Counted from the stretch's first letter, positions 27,926-36,771 are shown. The stretch is DNA of 64,000 bases from Spirobacillus cienkowskii (GCF_037081835.1 NZ_CP146516.1:387501-451500), one strand, 5' to 3'. A program made the numbers and translations. Notes: a model not told the origin generated them from the letters alone.

Positions 27926-29275
27926 CTATTGAGTTTTAGTTTGTTCGTTGACAATTGATACATCGCCCCCCATTTGAGTGAGTTTTTCTACAATATTATC
28001 ATACTTTCTTTGTAGTTCCTGAATGTTTGAGAGCTTTGTAGTTCCTGATGCAACAAGCCCGGCAATCACTAAGCACATTCCTGCACGAATATCGGTTGGC
28101 ATTTTATAAGTTCCTCCTTTGAGAGGAGTTGGGCCATGAATAATTGCTGAGTGAGTGTGATTTTTATTTTTAAAACGGCATGGCGCTTCGCCCAAGCATG
28201 TTGAAAACAAATTGATGTTCGCACCCATACTATTTAAATAACGTGTATACCCGAGTCTATCTTCAAAAATTGTTTCATGAAGAATACTAATACCATCTGC
28301 CTGAGTGAATAAAACCATGAAAGGCTGTTGCCAATCGGTCATAAACCCTGGGTGCACTTCGACTTCAATATGAGTATTTTTTAAACGTTTTCCCTTTGGG
28401 CTTGAAACATAAATGCCTTCAGAATTTACTTTAAATTCTGCTCCCATGCGTTGAATGTAGTTGAGAAAACTATAAAGCGGATCGTGAGGAATTTTTTCGA
28501 GAAGGACGTTGCCTCCTGTTGCTAATGCTGCACAAGCAAAACTGACAGCTTGATTTCTGTCGGGCATGACTCTTAACTCGCAGCCTTTAAGTTTTGAAAC
28601 TCCTTGAATGACATAGGTTCTGTTTGCATTAATCGTAATGTCCGCCCCCATTTTTTGCAGCATTTTTACCAATTCAGTAACTTCTGGTTCTATCGCTGCA
28701 TTTTCAATTATGGTGCGTCCTTTTGCTAATGTTGCAGCAAGAATTAGGTTTTCGGTTGTCATAACGCTTGGAAACGGCAATATGATATGAGCACCTTGTA
28801 GTCCTTCTTGGTCAACAGAAATGTGATAAAGATTGCCGTCAAGTTCAACATGTGCTCCCATTTCTTGCAAGCCTTTAATATGAAAATCGACAGGTCTTTT
28901 TCCAATTTTATCACCTCCTAGTGTTGCAAAAATGTAGGCGCTTCCAAAACGGTGAAGCAACGCACTAACAGCTAGAATAGAGATTCGGTTTTTTTGGCAT
29001 ATTTCTTTTGAAATTGAGTTTTTTGAGACATTGTATGCACAGAGTCTTATGGTGTGTTCATCAATATACTCAACATCGCCACCCAAATGGGCAAAAAGTT
29101 CTTCGGCGATTTTGCGTTCGTTGACTGCAGGGGCATTTTTAATCAGTACGTGTTCATTTGTTAGTAATGCAGCAATGATACACTTTGTCACTTGGTTACT
29201 GCTCCCTGCAATAGAGACCCGTCCACCTGAGAGTTTTTGGCCACCTTCAATTTTTAAAATTTGCTCTGTTGCCAT
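27926..29275 (-). CDS. murA: UDP-GlcNAc enolpyruvyl transferase homologue (MurA-like) with altered active site
   Basis: 449 residues over the whole EPSP-synthase fold. Residues matching MurA Asn23, Arg91, Arg120, Asp305 (HPGFMTDWQQPF) and Arg397 (DIRAGMCLV) are present. Two key positions differ: the mobile-loop Cys115 is Asp122 (LGGDKIGKRPVDFH) and catalytic Lys22 is Ser26 (IAGSSNQVTK). Asp at the Cys115 place is known in natural fosfomycin-insensitive MurA enzymes. Loss of Lys22 is much rarer and raises the chance of a divergent paralogue. It would act in the first committed step of peptidoglycan synthesis if active. It converges on csrA. Confidence 0.82.
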   Translation of the reverse strand: MATEQILKIEGGQKLSGGRVSIAGSSNQVTKCIIAALLTNEHVLIKNAPAVNERKIAEELFAHLGGDVEYIDEHTIRLCAYNVSKNSISKEICQKNRISILAVSALLHRFGSAYIFATLGGDKIGKRPVDFHIKGLQEMGAHVELDGNLYHISVDQEGLQGAHIILPFPSVMTTENLILAATLAKGRTIIENAAIEPEVTELVKMLQKMGADITINANRTYVIQGVSKLKGCELRVMPDRNQAVSFACAALATGGNVLLEKIPHDPLYSFLNYIQRMGAEFKVNSEGIYVSSPKGKRLKNTHIEVEVHPGFMTDWQQPFMVLFTQADGISILHETIFEDRLGYTRYLNSMGANINLFSTCLGEAPCRFKNKNHTHSAIIHGPTPLKGGTYKMPTDIRAGMCLVIAGLVASGTTKLSNIQELQRKYDNIVEKLTQMGGDVSIVNEQTKTQ

Positions 29276-29370
29276 GGTTTTCCTTGTTTTTTCGTTTAAT
29301 TCACGATCTCATTGTGAAATTGATGATATCTCCTGCCTTAGAAGTCGGAGTTTTATTAGATTAAGTTAAA

Positions 29371-29396
29371 ACATAGCATCGATTAGGATGCTATGT
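29371..29396 (-). terminator. Hairpin terminator after the tRNA-Val pair
   Basis: A perfect ten-pair stem (29371-29380 with 29387-29396) and a six-base loop is followed on the reverse strand by TTTT. It lies about 80 bases downstream of the second tRNA-Val and between it and murA. The T-run is short, so efficiency is uncertain. Confidence 0.6.
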
Positions 29397-29477
29397 GTGT
29401 ATATAGTTTCTTTGATGGAGAATGCAAAAAAGGACTGAAATAACTTGAAAGGATTTTTTATATAAAAAACAAAAAAA

Positions 29478-29554
29478 TGGTGGGTGCTTAGGGACTCGAA
29501 CCCCAGACCCTCGCCTTGTAAGGGCGACGCTCTAACCAACTGAGCTAAGCACCC
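29478..29554 (-). tRNA. tRNA-Val (anticodon TAC), distal copy
   Basis: On the reverse strand the gene starts GGGTGCT and ends with the matching AGCACCC, discriminator A and encoded CCA. The anticodon loop CTTACAA sits on the stem TCGCC/GGCGA and gives TAC (valine GUA codon). The T-arm has GGTTCGAGTCC. It is 77 nt with CCA and identical to the copy 46 bases upstream. Confidence 0.97.
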
Positions 29555-29600
29555 GTAAATGAAACTCTCTTTAAACTTAAATGCATCTTTGAACCAAAAA

Positions 29601-29677
29601 TGGTGGGTGCTTAGGGACTCGAACCCCAGACCCTCGCCTTGTAAGGGCGACGCTCTAACCAACTGAGCTAAGCACCC
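29601..29677 (-). tRNA. tRNA-Val (anticodon TAC), promoter-proximal copy
   Basis: The 77-nt sequence is identical to the copy at 29478-29554, with the anticodon loop CTTACAA and encoded CCA. The two are separated by a 46-base spacer and should be cut from one transcript. Confidence 0.97.
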
Positions 29678-29701
29678 AGATAGCATTAAGTTAGGTTTAT
29701 T

Positions 29702-29730
29702 TCACTAAGCGACCTGTTGCACAATGTCAA
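29702..29730 (-). promoter_or_regulatory. Candidate promoter of the tRNA-Val pair
   Basis: A perfect -35 TTGACA (reverse strand, 29725-29730) lies 17 bases before TAGTGA (29702-29707), a weak -10. Transcription would begin about 17 bases upstream of the first tRNA. The spacing is right, but the -10 matches poorly. Confidence 0.45.
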
Positions 29731-29791
29731 TAAGGTTTGTAATATTTTTTTAACTAATTGAAATAAAAGTTTAATTTTTTATAAAAACAGA

Positions 29792-30472
29792 TCAAAAGCC
29801 AGAATGGGCATTGGGGTTTCTAACAAACAGTTTAAATGGAAAGTAAAATGCAAGCATCAAAAGAACGGCCTCCCACAATTCAATTTTGATAATTGGATGC
29901 GATGTGACAAGGGCTAGAGCAAACCCTAAGCTACTCAGTAGCCAGCAAGCGATTAATACCCAGCGACACATAAAAAAAGCCTGCCAAGAGATCATAAAAA
30001 TATAAGGAAGAATGTTTGAACGTGTTTCGAGTCGTGTTTCAGAGAGTTTAGAACTCCAAAAGTTAAAAAATAAAGAAATTATACATATTTTACTGATGCC
30101 AAGGGGGATAATATTTTTAGCTTCAGAGACATTAAATGAAATAATAAGATATACAATCGAAAAAATAGACATGATAATTATAGAAGGTATTTTCTTATTA
30201 TAAAAATAATAACAAAGATGAAGCGTAATTCTTGATAAAATAATATTATAAGTTAAAAGATATAGCTCAATTAATAGAAGAATATAAACAATATCTGTTA
30301 TCGAAAAATTTTTTGAAAGTAAAATTTTTAAAGCATATCCTTCAGAAATACTTAAAAATAATAGAAAAGAAACAGAAGAGATCAAAATTATAAAAAAATT
30401 CAATCTTTTTTTTAAAAGGTGATTTTTTCTTTTATAATAATCTTGGCTTAATTCTCTGTTTCGTTCTTCCAT
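29792..30472 (-). CDS. Hypothetical multipass membrane protein
   Basis: 226 residues, not recognised. A charged N-terminus (ELSQDYYKRKNHLLKKRL) is followed by about six or seven hydrophobic helices. It overlaps the upstream reverse-strand gene by 25 bases, so the two are translated as a pair. Nothing in the sequence gives a function; a membrane partner of the upstream protein is the simplest reading. Confidence 0.7.
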   Translation of the reverse strand: MEERNRELSQDYYKRKNHLLKKRLNFFIILISSVSFLLFLSISEGYALKILLSKNFSITDIVYILLLIELYLLTYNIILSRITLHLCYYFYNKKIPSIIIMSIFSIVYLIISFNVSEAKNIIPLGISKICIISLFFNFWSSKLSETRLETRSNILPYIFMISWQAFFMCRWVLIACWLLSSLGFALALVTSHPIIKIELWEAVLLMLAFYFPFKLFVRNPNAHSGF

Positions 30473-31488
30473 TTAGAAAAACTCCCTTCTACTTGCGAAA
30501 TATAATCTTGTCCTTTAGACAAAAGTTCAACCAAGCGGTCAAAGGCTCCAACTCTATTGGGTTCGGTATAGCGCTCGTCTTTTGCAATTCTATAATCAGG
30601 TTCCATTGCTTGCTGCAAAGAGATTCTTTTTTCATCTAAACTCTTTTTAAAACAAAGATTATAGTCTTTAGAATAAGAGCTTTTATGATAATTTAAGTCG
30701 ATTAGTTTTTGAGTAGAAAAAACGATTAATTTGTTATCAGAGTTTGTTAAATCATTGATAAACTGCTCAAATGCAAATAATTCAGAATTTGTTCCAGAGC
30801 GTAACCGAAAATAGCTGTCTTCAAAGCAGAGCAATATTAATGATCGTTTAGGAAGTATGTTGCTATAAAAATCAAAACGATTTTTTTTCTGATTATTTTC
30901 TTTAAATGAATCTTGCAAATAAAAATTCTTTATATCACTCCAAAAAAATAATGAAGCTTCAGAATTATTGAGAATTTTTTCAAAGTAAAATGCGTTAACC
31001 CAATTAGAATTACAATAATTTTTTGTATTATCAATATCAGAAAAATATTTTATATTGGGTATTTTATTTTTGTAATTTAATATAGATATACACTTAATCA
31101 TAAATGCAATTGCAAGTTGAATTGTTTCTCCACTTGAGAGACACTCTTGCCAGGCATTAATTTTATTTGCAACCATTCCTTTTTTAAGTGGCCAATGAGA
31201 GTCTATTTTTTGTATCAATTGCGGGTTTTTTAAAATATTATTTAACTTTTTGTTATAATAATCACATTTGCATTCATATTGAGTAGGGGCAGTTGTTGGT
31301 TGATGAAACTTAAGAAAATACCCTTCGCATTTAAATTTAGATCTTATATTTTTAGGATGACACTGTTGTTTATTAGTTAAGTTTATTACATCATAGGAGC
31401 TTTGTTGAAGTGTAAGTTTTTTTGTCTTTTTTATAAATTCATTAATATCATAAACTATATATTTTATAGTTTCTTCTCTGGAAATCAT
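30448..31488 (-). CDS. Hypothetical protein, possibly a degenerate DnaC/IstB-type ATPase
   Basis: 346 residues, not recognised with confidence. KCEGYFLKF followed 12 residues later by YECKCDYY recalls the Cys cluster before the AAA+ domain of DnaC/DnaI proteins. Next, SSGETIQLAIAFMIK sits where the P-loop GTGKTHLA would be but has Glu for Lys. Later, SLILLCFEDSYFRL and NKLIVFSTQKL resemble the Walker B and sensor strands of that family. If related, it has lost ATP binding. A His/Lys-rich novel protein is equally possible. It is coupled to the downstream membrane protein by overlap. Confidence 0.6.
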   Translation of the reverse strand: MISREETIKYIVYDINEFIKKTKKLTLQQSSYDVINLTNKQQCHPKNIRSKFKCEGYFLKFHQPTTAPTQYECKCDYYNKKLNNILKNPQLIQKIDSHWPLKKGMVANKINAWQECLSSGETIQLAIAFMIKCISILNYKNKIPNIKYFSDIDNTKNYCNSNWVNAFYFEKILNNSEASLFFWSDIKNFYLQDSFKENNQKKNRFDFYSNILPKRSLILLCFEDSYFRLRSGTNSELFAFEQFINDLTNSDNKLIVFSTQKLIDLNYHKSSYSKDYNLCFKKSLDEKRISLQQAMEPDYRIAKDERYTEPNRVGAFDRLVELLSKGQDYISQVEGSFSKWKNETEN

Positions 31489-31644
31489 AAAAAAATTATC
31501 CTATAAATAATTATATATGTAACTGCTTTTTAGGAAAAATTGACCCAACGCCGAGACTTTGACGATCTAGAATTGCTGATTTTTTCCCATTAAACTCATT
31601 TTAACTTAAACGCATTTTAAGTTGATACTAGATACGGAGCTAAA

Positions 31645-32736
31645 ATGATTGCTTTCAAATGGTGGTTCAATAAAAAAATATTGAACGTCTTGATCTTGTA
31701 TTGCCTTATTTATATCTTTCTCTACTTAATGCAAGCTAGATATGCTGAAGCGACAAATTCCAAAACCCAAATAATCGATTCATTACCTTTGTCTCAATTT
31801 AACCTCGTTGAGGCAAGTCAAAATTCGGAAAACACAATTCCCTCAAGTTTTATTAGTTTAGGTACAAAACAAAACTCATATGCGTTGGTCGTTGAAAAGC
31901 TAAAGCATACTTTAAGTGTCTATAAGTCTAATGAATTTGGTTCATATGATTTAGTAAAAACTTATAAAGCTGCAACAGGAAAAAATCAGGGGGATAAGAC
32001 GCTGATTGGTGACAAGAAAACGCCTGAGGGAATATATTTTATAACTGGCAAGATTTCTGGGGATAAATTGCCACCAAAGTATGGACCTGGAGCTTTAATT
32101 TTAGATTATCCTAATGTTTTTGATCAAAGATTAAGCAAAACTGGATACGGAATTTGGATTCATGGGGTTGATGATGACAATAGAATTGGGAGAGCTTTTG
32201 ATACAGACGGTTGTGTTGCATTAAAAAATCAAGATTGGCTAGATTTAGAAAAATATATTTTAGCTTTTGAAACCCCTGTTGTTATCACAGATCAATTGAC
32301 ATTACTAGACTCTTCAAAAGAATTAGCAGATAAAAGAAATATGATTCTTACAATGTTAAATATTTGGAAAATTTCCTGGGAATTATCTGATTTTCAAACA
32401 TATTTAAATTTTTATTCAAATACATTTAGGTCTGATAATAAAAACATTAAAAAATGGATGAAAACTAAAGAAAATTTAAGTTTTTCAAGAAAAGGAAAAA
32501 TTAATATAGAAATATTAAATCCAAAAATTTTAGCCTACAAAGATCAAATTTTTATTTCATTTTTACAAAATTATAGTTCTCCTGAAAAACAAGATTTTGG
32601 TAGGAAATTTTTGTACTTAAACAAAGAAAATAATCAATACAAAATTATTTCAGAAAAATGGATTGAATTTAAAAATAATTCAAATTTAGTAAGCTCTTCT
32701 GTAAGGCAAAATGATTATGAATACAACACAAAATAG
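31645..32736 (+). CDS. L,D-transpeptidase (YkuD family) with C-terminal NTF2-like domain
   Basis: 363 residues. An N-terminal hydrophobic anchor or signal (ILYCLIYIFLYLMQARYAEA) precedes a YkuD domain at residues about 85-215. The catalytic region is IWIHGVDDDNRIGRAFDTDG, then CVAL, with His and Cys in place; the common Ser-His-Gly-Cys is Thr-Asp-Gly-Cys. The residues from about 235 on resemble the Cds6/SnoaL-type domain found behind some murein L,D-transpeptidases. The enzyme would crosslink or trim peptidoglycan in the periplasm. It overlaps the next gene by 26 bases. Confidence 0.85.
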   Translation: MIAFKWWFNKKILNVLILYCLIYIFLYLMQARYAEATNSKTQIIDSLPLSQFNLVEASQNSENTIPSSFISLGTKQNSYALVVEKLKHTLSVYKSNEFGSYDLVKTYKAATGKNQGDKTLIGDKKTPEGIYFITGKISGDKLPPKYGPGALILDYPNVFDQRLSKTGYGIWIHGVDDDNRIGRAFDTDGCVALKNQDWLDLEKYILAFETPVVITDQLTLLDSSKELADKRNMILTMLNIWKISWELSDFQTYLNFYSNTFRSDNKNIKKWMKTKENLSFSRKGKINIEILNPKILAYKDQIFISFLQNYSSPEKQDFGRKFLYLNKENNQYKIISEKWIEFKNNSNLVSSSVRQNDYEYNTK

Positions 32737-33448
32737 TGCAAAAAAAATACTAAAAAAATTTAATCTAATATTTTTTATTGATTCTGAAAAAACTTACCAT
32801 TTTAAATTTAAATATATTTACGTAAAAATTTTTATTATTTTTGTTTTTACTTTATTGTTAAGTGCAATTGTTTCTATTGTTATAAGTGTTAAAGTAATAA
32901 ATAAAAATATTGAGCTTGAAAATTATATAGTTGAATTCAAGAAAAATATCTTAAAAAGTTATTTTACTAAAGGATTTTATAAAGAAGATAAAAAAAGAAA
33001 TTCTGAAAGCATGATGGAAGAAACAATTAGTAAACCTCAAACTCAAATAAGTATCTCCGAAAAAAATTCAAAAGACATTAAATATATTGAAAATAGTGGA
33101 ATAAAAATTGAAAATCACAAGGTAGTTCAAGATACAAATTCAACTAAAATAAGCTTTTCTTTTTCTAACTCAAATCATGAAAAAAATTCAATATTAGGTG
33201 CTGTTTGCGCTGTAATTATTGGTTTAGATGAAGCCGGAAATAAAAAAATAATTAAAATACCTGATAACTTAATTGTGAATTCTCAAAATATACCTTCCAG
33301 TTGTTTAGGAGGGGAGTTAGTAAGGTTTAGCAGGCTTAGACCAACCGAATTCAATATTGATTTCGGTAAAAATAACTTTAAAATAGAGAAAGTGAATATT
33401 TACTTTTCATTTACAGATACCCCCGGAGTTGTTGTTAATTCGTTTTGA
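32711..33448 (+). CDS. Hypothetical single-pass membrane protein paired with the L,D-transpeptidase
   Basis: 245 residues: a short cytoplasmic start, one strong membrane helix (IFIIFVFTLLLSAIVSIVIS), a Lys/Ser-rich linker and a C-terminal beta-rich periplasmic domain of about 110 residues. It overlaps the end of the L,D-transpeptidase gene, with AAGG just before ATG 32711 (ATG 32717 is the alternative). The tight coupling suggests a cell-wall-related partner. No domain family was recognised. Confidence 0.65.
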   Translation: MIMNTTQNSAKKILKKFNLIFFIDSEKTYHFKFKYIYVKIFIIFVFTLLLSAIVSIVISVKVINKNIELENYIVEFKKNILKSYFTKGFYKEDKKRNSESMMEETISKPQTQISISEKNSKDIKYIENSGIKIENHKVVQDTNSTKISFSFSNSNHEKNSILGAVCAVIIGLDEAGNKKIIKIPDNLIVNSQNIPSSCLGGELVRFSRLRPTEFNIDFGKNNFKIEKVNIYFSFTDTPGVVVNSF

Positions 33449-33562
33449 TTTTATTAGTAATTAATTGTAATTTTATTTTTTCATAAAATTTATTAAAATA
33501 AAAAAATTTATTTTTAAAAAATGGTGTCGATAGGCAAGTATTGCATGTCTATGGAGCCAAAT

Positions 33563-34339
33563 GTGATTTTATCAGTTAATGTTTTAATAAAATTAATTAC
33601 ATTAATATTATTATCATTAATTATTATTTCCTGTAATTATAGCAATAAATTTGTAGAATATGATGATATTTCTGCTGATTTAAATCAAGTTGTTATTTTT
33701 AAAAATGGCTGGGGTTTAGATTATGATTACCCAATTATTTTAGATTTAAGTAATGAAATTAAAGAAGAAAATAATGAAATTGTAATACAAATTCAAAATG
33801 CGGCGGAAACATGGAATAATGCTATAGGTAAGAAGATTTTAATGATAAGAACAGGATTGAATCCATATACAGGCAATTCATTTCCAGGATTATATGCTCC
33901 ATTTCAAGTATTTTATAAAGGTATTTATTTTGATAAAATATCAGATGGACAAGGAGGATGGGTAAATAACACCGGTAAAGGAAGCAGTACAATCGCAACT
34001 ACTGTTTATAATTATAAATCTGTTGATAGAATTGATTCTGTGAATTTGAGATTTAACAGAGACACTTATATTTTTGGGGATTCAACAAAAGAGATAAATA
34101 GAGAGTTACAATTTATTGCAGATATGGAAAGTATTGCTTTGCATGAATTAGGTCATATTTTAGGCTTAGGCCATGCTTTTTTTGAAAGAAATAGCGTTAT
34201 GTATCCATTTATTGCGGTAGGGCCTAATAGTCAATTCTTTCCTACTACAGCACGCTGCTTATCGGCAAAAGATGTTGAAAGAGTGCGAGAAATTTATCCG
34301 GGCGGTCAAGAGCCTATTTTAAACTGTATAAGTAACTAA
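33563..34339 (+). CDS. Matrixin-type (M10A-like) zinc metalloprotease lipoprotein
   Basis: 258 residues. A lipoprotein signal ends in LIIISC, so it is probably anchored after signal peptidase II cleavage. The zinc site HELGHILGLGHAF (HExxHxxGxxH) is followed by the Met-turn SVMYP, as in matrixins. The C-terminus ends soon after with an AKDVERVREIYP segment like the final helix of matrixin catalytic domains. GTG 33563 is chosen because GGAG lies 6 bases upstream and gives a normal 24-residue signal; ATG 33521 would add 14 residues without an SD. No propeptide cysteine switch is evident. Confidence 0.8.
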   Translation: MILSVNVLIKLITLILLSLIIISCNYSNKFVEYDDISADLNQVVIFKNGWGLDYDYPIILDLSNEIKEENNEIVIQIQNAAETWNNAIGKKILMIRTGLNPYTGNSFPGLYAPFQVFYKGIYFDKISDGQGGWVNNTGKGSSTIATTVYNYKSVDRIDSVNLRFNRDTYIFGDSTKEINRELQFIADMESIALHELGHILGLGHAFFERNSVMYPFIAVGPNSQFFPTTARCLSAKDVERVREIYPGGQEPILNCISN

Positions 34340-34351
34340 TTTCTTATGCAA

Positions 34352-35302
34352 TTAAGGTCTTTTTTTTAGTAACCAGGCATGATGAATTTTTTGATTTCTA
34401 AAATCTAAAGGAATGGTTTTTTTTGTATAATCTTCAATATAAAAATTATTTGAAAAAATTTCTTTATCAAACTTAAATGTTTTTAAATTATTTGAAAAAA
34501 ATATACATCCATTATCGGTTAATAACCTTTCACAATTATTAATTAAAAAAATGTAATCTTTTTGAATATCAAATACAGTATTCATCTTTTTAGAATTAGA
34601 AAAAGAAGGTGGATCGAGAAATATAAAATCATATTTTTGTGAATTTTTCGCTAATTCTGGTAATATCTGCATAATATCTGCTCGAATAAATTCATGGGAT
34701 TGAGTTGGAATATTATTAACTTTAAAATTTTCTTTTGCCCAGTTTAAATAGGTATTGCTCATATCTACAGTTGTAATAAGTTTAGCATTTCCCATCGCAG
34801 CAGCAACACTAATGGAACCTGTATAAGAAAATAAATTTAATAAGCTTTTATTATTTATTTTGTTTTTTATAAATTGGCGTGTTTTTCTGTGATCTAAAAA
34901 TAACCCACAATCGAGATAATCTGATAAGTTTACAATAAACTTTAAATCACCTTCAAAAATTATTTTTGTGGCGTTATTTTCAGATATCTTTTCGTACTGT
35001 GCTATTCCTTTTTGTTTTTTTCTTCTTTTGATAAAGATATCGTTTTCTGAAGTTTGAAATAGTTCTTTAATCGTTTCGACGACTTCATTTAGTTTTAAAT
35101 TGTCAGATTTTTCTAAAGATTCTGGATATTTACTTGGTTCAAAAAAATAAATTACAAAGCTACCGTCATAATAATCCAAAGTAAAAGGATACTGTGGAAT
35201 ATCTTTTTCGTAAATTCTAAAAGCAGTAATATTTTCTCTTTTTGCCCATTTAATAAGATTTTGAAAGTTTTTATTTAATCGATTTTTAAACATTGATTCC
35301 AT
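34352..35302 (-). CDS. rlmK: Stand-alone RlmK-type 23S rRNA methyltransferase
   Basis: 316 residues matching the C-terminal half of E. coli RlmKL, the part that makes m7G2069. MFKNRLNKNFQNLIKWAKRE and RIYEKDIPQYPFTLDYYDGS are close to the RlmK start. LDHRKTRQFI, the SAM motif LLNLFSYTGSISVAAAMG and the catalytic motif DFIFLDPPSFSNSKKM follow. The RlmL (m2G2445) THUMP half is absent, so this is RlmK alone. Two in-frame ATGs (35302, 35293) are possible starts. Confidence 0.85.
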   Translation of the reverse strand: MESMFKNRLNKNFQNLIKWAKRENITAFRIYEKDIPQYPFTLDYYDGSFVIYFFEPSKYPESLEKSDNLKLNEVVETIKELFQTSENDIFIKRRKKQKGIAQYEKISENNATKIIFEGDLKFIVNLSDYLDCGLFLDHRKTRQFIKNKINNKSLLNLFSYTGSISVAAAMGNAKLITTVDMSNTYLNWAKENFKVNNIPTQSHEFIRADIMQILPELAKNSQKYDFIFLDPPSFSNSKKMNTVFDIQKDYIFLINNCERLLTDNGCIFFSNNLKTFKFDKEIFSNNFYIEDYTKKTIPLDFRNQKIHHAWLLKKRP

Positions 35303-35326
35303 GAAATTCCAGCTAAAAAATAAAAA

Positions 35327-36253
35327 TTAAAAAAGAATAAGTTCGCCTTCTTCTACAACAACTTGTAGTTTCTCTGGAGCTACAGGCTCATAGCTATCAT
35401 TTATCTCTAAACAAAATTCTACATATATTCCAGCAATTTTCTCAAATAAAAAAGGTATTACTAGAACGGGAGAATTGCTCTTGTAATCGAGTATGTGCAT
35501 TGGGTCAGCTAAAATTGTTGGCACTGTAATTTCAAATGACATGCTTTTTTTCTTTAAAAACTGTTGTTTTGCTCGTCCCATAATTTGGTTGCATAGCTCG
35601 CCGCAGATATCGGCAATGGCTGTATCGTCTGCTTTGGCATCTGGTCCAAGCATTCGATAAATACACGCTATGAGTATTTTTTTTGTGACATTTATAGACA
35701 TTGATCCTTTAATTTGAGGACTAGATAAGCCAATTACTGCACTAACCTCGCTTAAACTTTGGTTTCCTGATTTGAGAAAGGGTCTTCCTGCTACAATAGA
35801 GATTCTGCCCATAGAATCAAAAATGTGGATTGTCGATTCTAAAAATATTTTTAAGATTTCTGGCTCAAAAGCGCCATGATCATTTTTATTTGGGTTGATA
35901 GCGTACTTAATTTTATCTGAAAGCAACTTATACCTATAGGGTTTTATAAATAAATGGTTTATCCCTAATGCGCTAAATTTATTTAAGTCATCTTTATTGG
36001 GCGATGAGGTTGTAACAACAATATGAGTGTTTGCATTTTTTTGATTTTTTATAAAATGGCTAACCAAATCAAAGCCAGATAATTCCTTAAAATTTTGATC
36101 GATAATTGCTAAATCAAATTTTGATTCGTTCAATACTTCTTGAATTGGCTTAGAGTTATCAAAAAAATAAGCTTCATGTCCATCATTTGTTAAAAAACGG
36201 CTAAGATTTTCAATCGATTTTTTTGATGATTCGGCAATAAATAATTTAGCCAT
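35327..36253 (-). CDS. Receiver-CheX fusion protein (chemotaxis phosphatase type)
   Basis: 308 residues. Residues 1-120 are a receiver domain with Asp52 (AIIDQNF) and Lys in IKPYR. Residues about 135-290 are a CheX/CheC-like domain with the phosphatase signature GELCNQIMGRAK (ExxN and a following Gly). CheX removes phosphate from CheY-P; fusion to a receiver suggests a phosphorylation-controlled phosphatase, as in REC-CheX proteins of other motile bacteria. It would act on the CheY encoded at 16994-17398, which is inference. The gene is single, 24 bases upstream of the RlmK gene on the same strand. Confidence 0.85.
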   Translation of the reverse strand: MAKLFIAESSKKSIENLSRFLTNDGHEAYFFDNSKPIQEVLNESKFDLAIIDQNFKELSGFDLVSHFIKNQKNANTHIVVTTSSPNKDDLNKFSALGINHLFIKPYRYKLLSDKIKYAINPNKNDHGAFEPEILKIFLESTIHIFDSMGRISIVAGRPFLKSGNQSLSEVSAVIGLSSPQIKGSMSINVTKKILIACIYRMLGPDAKADDTAIADICGELCNQIMGRAKQQFLKKKSMSFEITVPTILADPMHILDYKSNSPVLVIPFLFEKIAGIYVEFCLEINDSYEPVAPEKLQVVVEEGELILF

Positions 36254-36306
36254 TTTTTATCCTAAGTTATTGTTACTTAATTGGAAAGTGACTATATAAA
36301 TACTTT

Positions 36307-36678
36307 CTAATTTTGAATTCTTGGTATTGAATACTCTTCGAATAAAGACCAACACCTTAAATCCTTGCTATAAAAAGCAAGCATAATTCCTGTGTCAGCC
36401 CAGTATTTGTAATTCGCATTCCAATAAGTGTAGTAACGCAAATATAAATTAGAAGTTTTACCATTAACTAAGCTATCTGGAGTTGGCATAAAATCATCTA
36501 TGAAGTAACACTCTCCTGCCTGTTCAAGTCTTAGAAATGGTAGGTTTATTGCTGTAGGTGCTGGACCTCTGACAGCAGGGGGACTTGTGCACGCTGTTAA
36601 CAAAATGCAAATAAAGCTGTAAAAGACGAGTCTTTCTCGCTTTAATTTTTTTGTGTATGGTGTTAAGCGCGGTTGCAT
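36307..36678 (-). CDS. Small hypothetical lipoprotein
   Basis: 123 residues. A long basic n-region (TPYTKKLKRERL) leads into VFYSFICILLTAC, a good lipobox, so the mature protein has about 94 residues starting CTSPPAVRGPAP. No domain was recognised. GGAGG and AAGGG lie upstream of the ATG. Confidence 0.65.
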   Translation of the reverse strand: MQPRLTPYTKKLKRERLVFYSFICILLTACTSPPAVRGPAPTAINLPFLRLEQAGECYFIDDFMPTPDSLVNGKTSNLYLRYYTYWNANYKYWADTGIMLAFYSKDLRCWSLFEEYSIPRIQN

Positions 36679-36771
36679 TTTTTACCCTTTCCTCCATGTA
36701 ATTATCGGAAAGAGCTATAAAATGTTTAATTGCTACGAAAAAAGAGTATAATTTTCTCGGAGTCCATTTTT

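Noticed and set aside
29366-29686. Open frame with repeated CLAQLVRASPLQGEGLGFES
   Set aside because: It is a read-through of the two tRNA-Val genes; this repeated peptide is a well-known false translation of tRNA genes.
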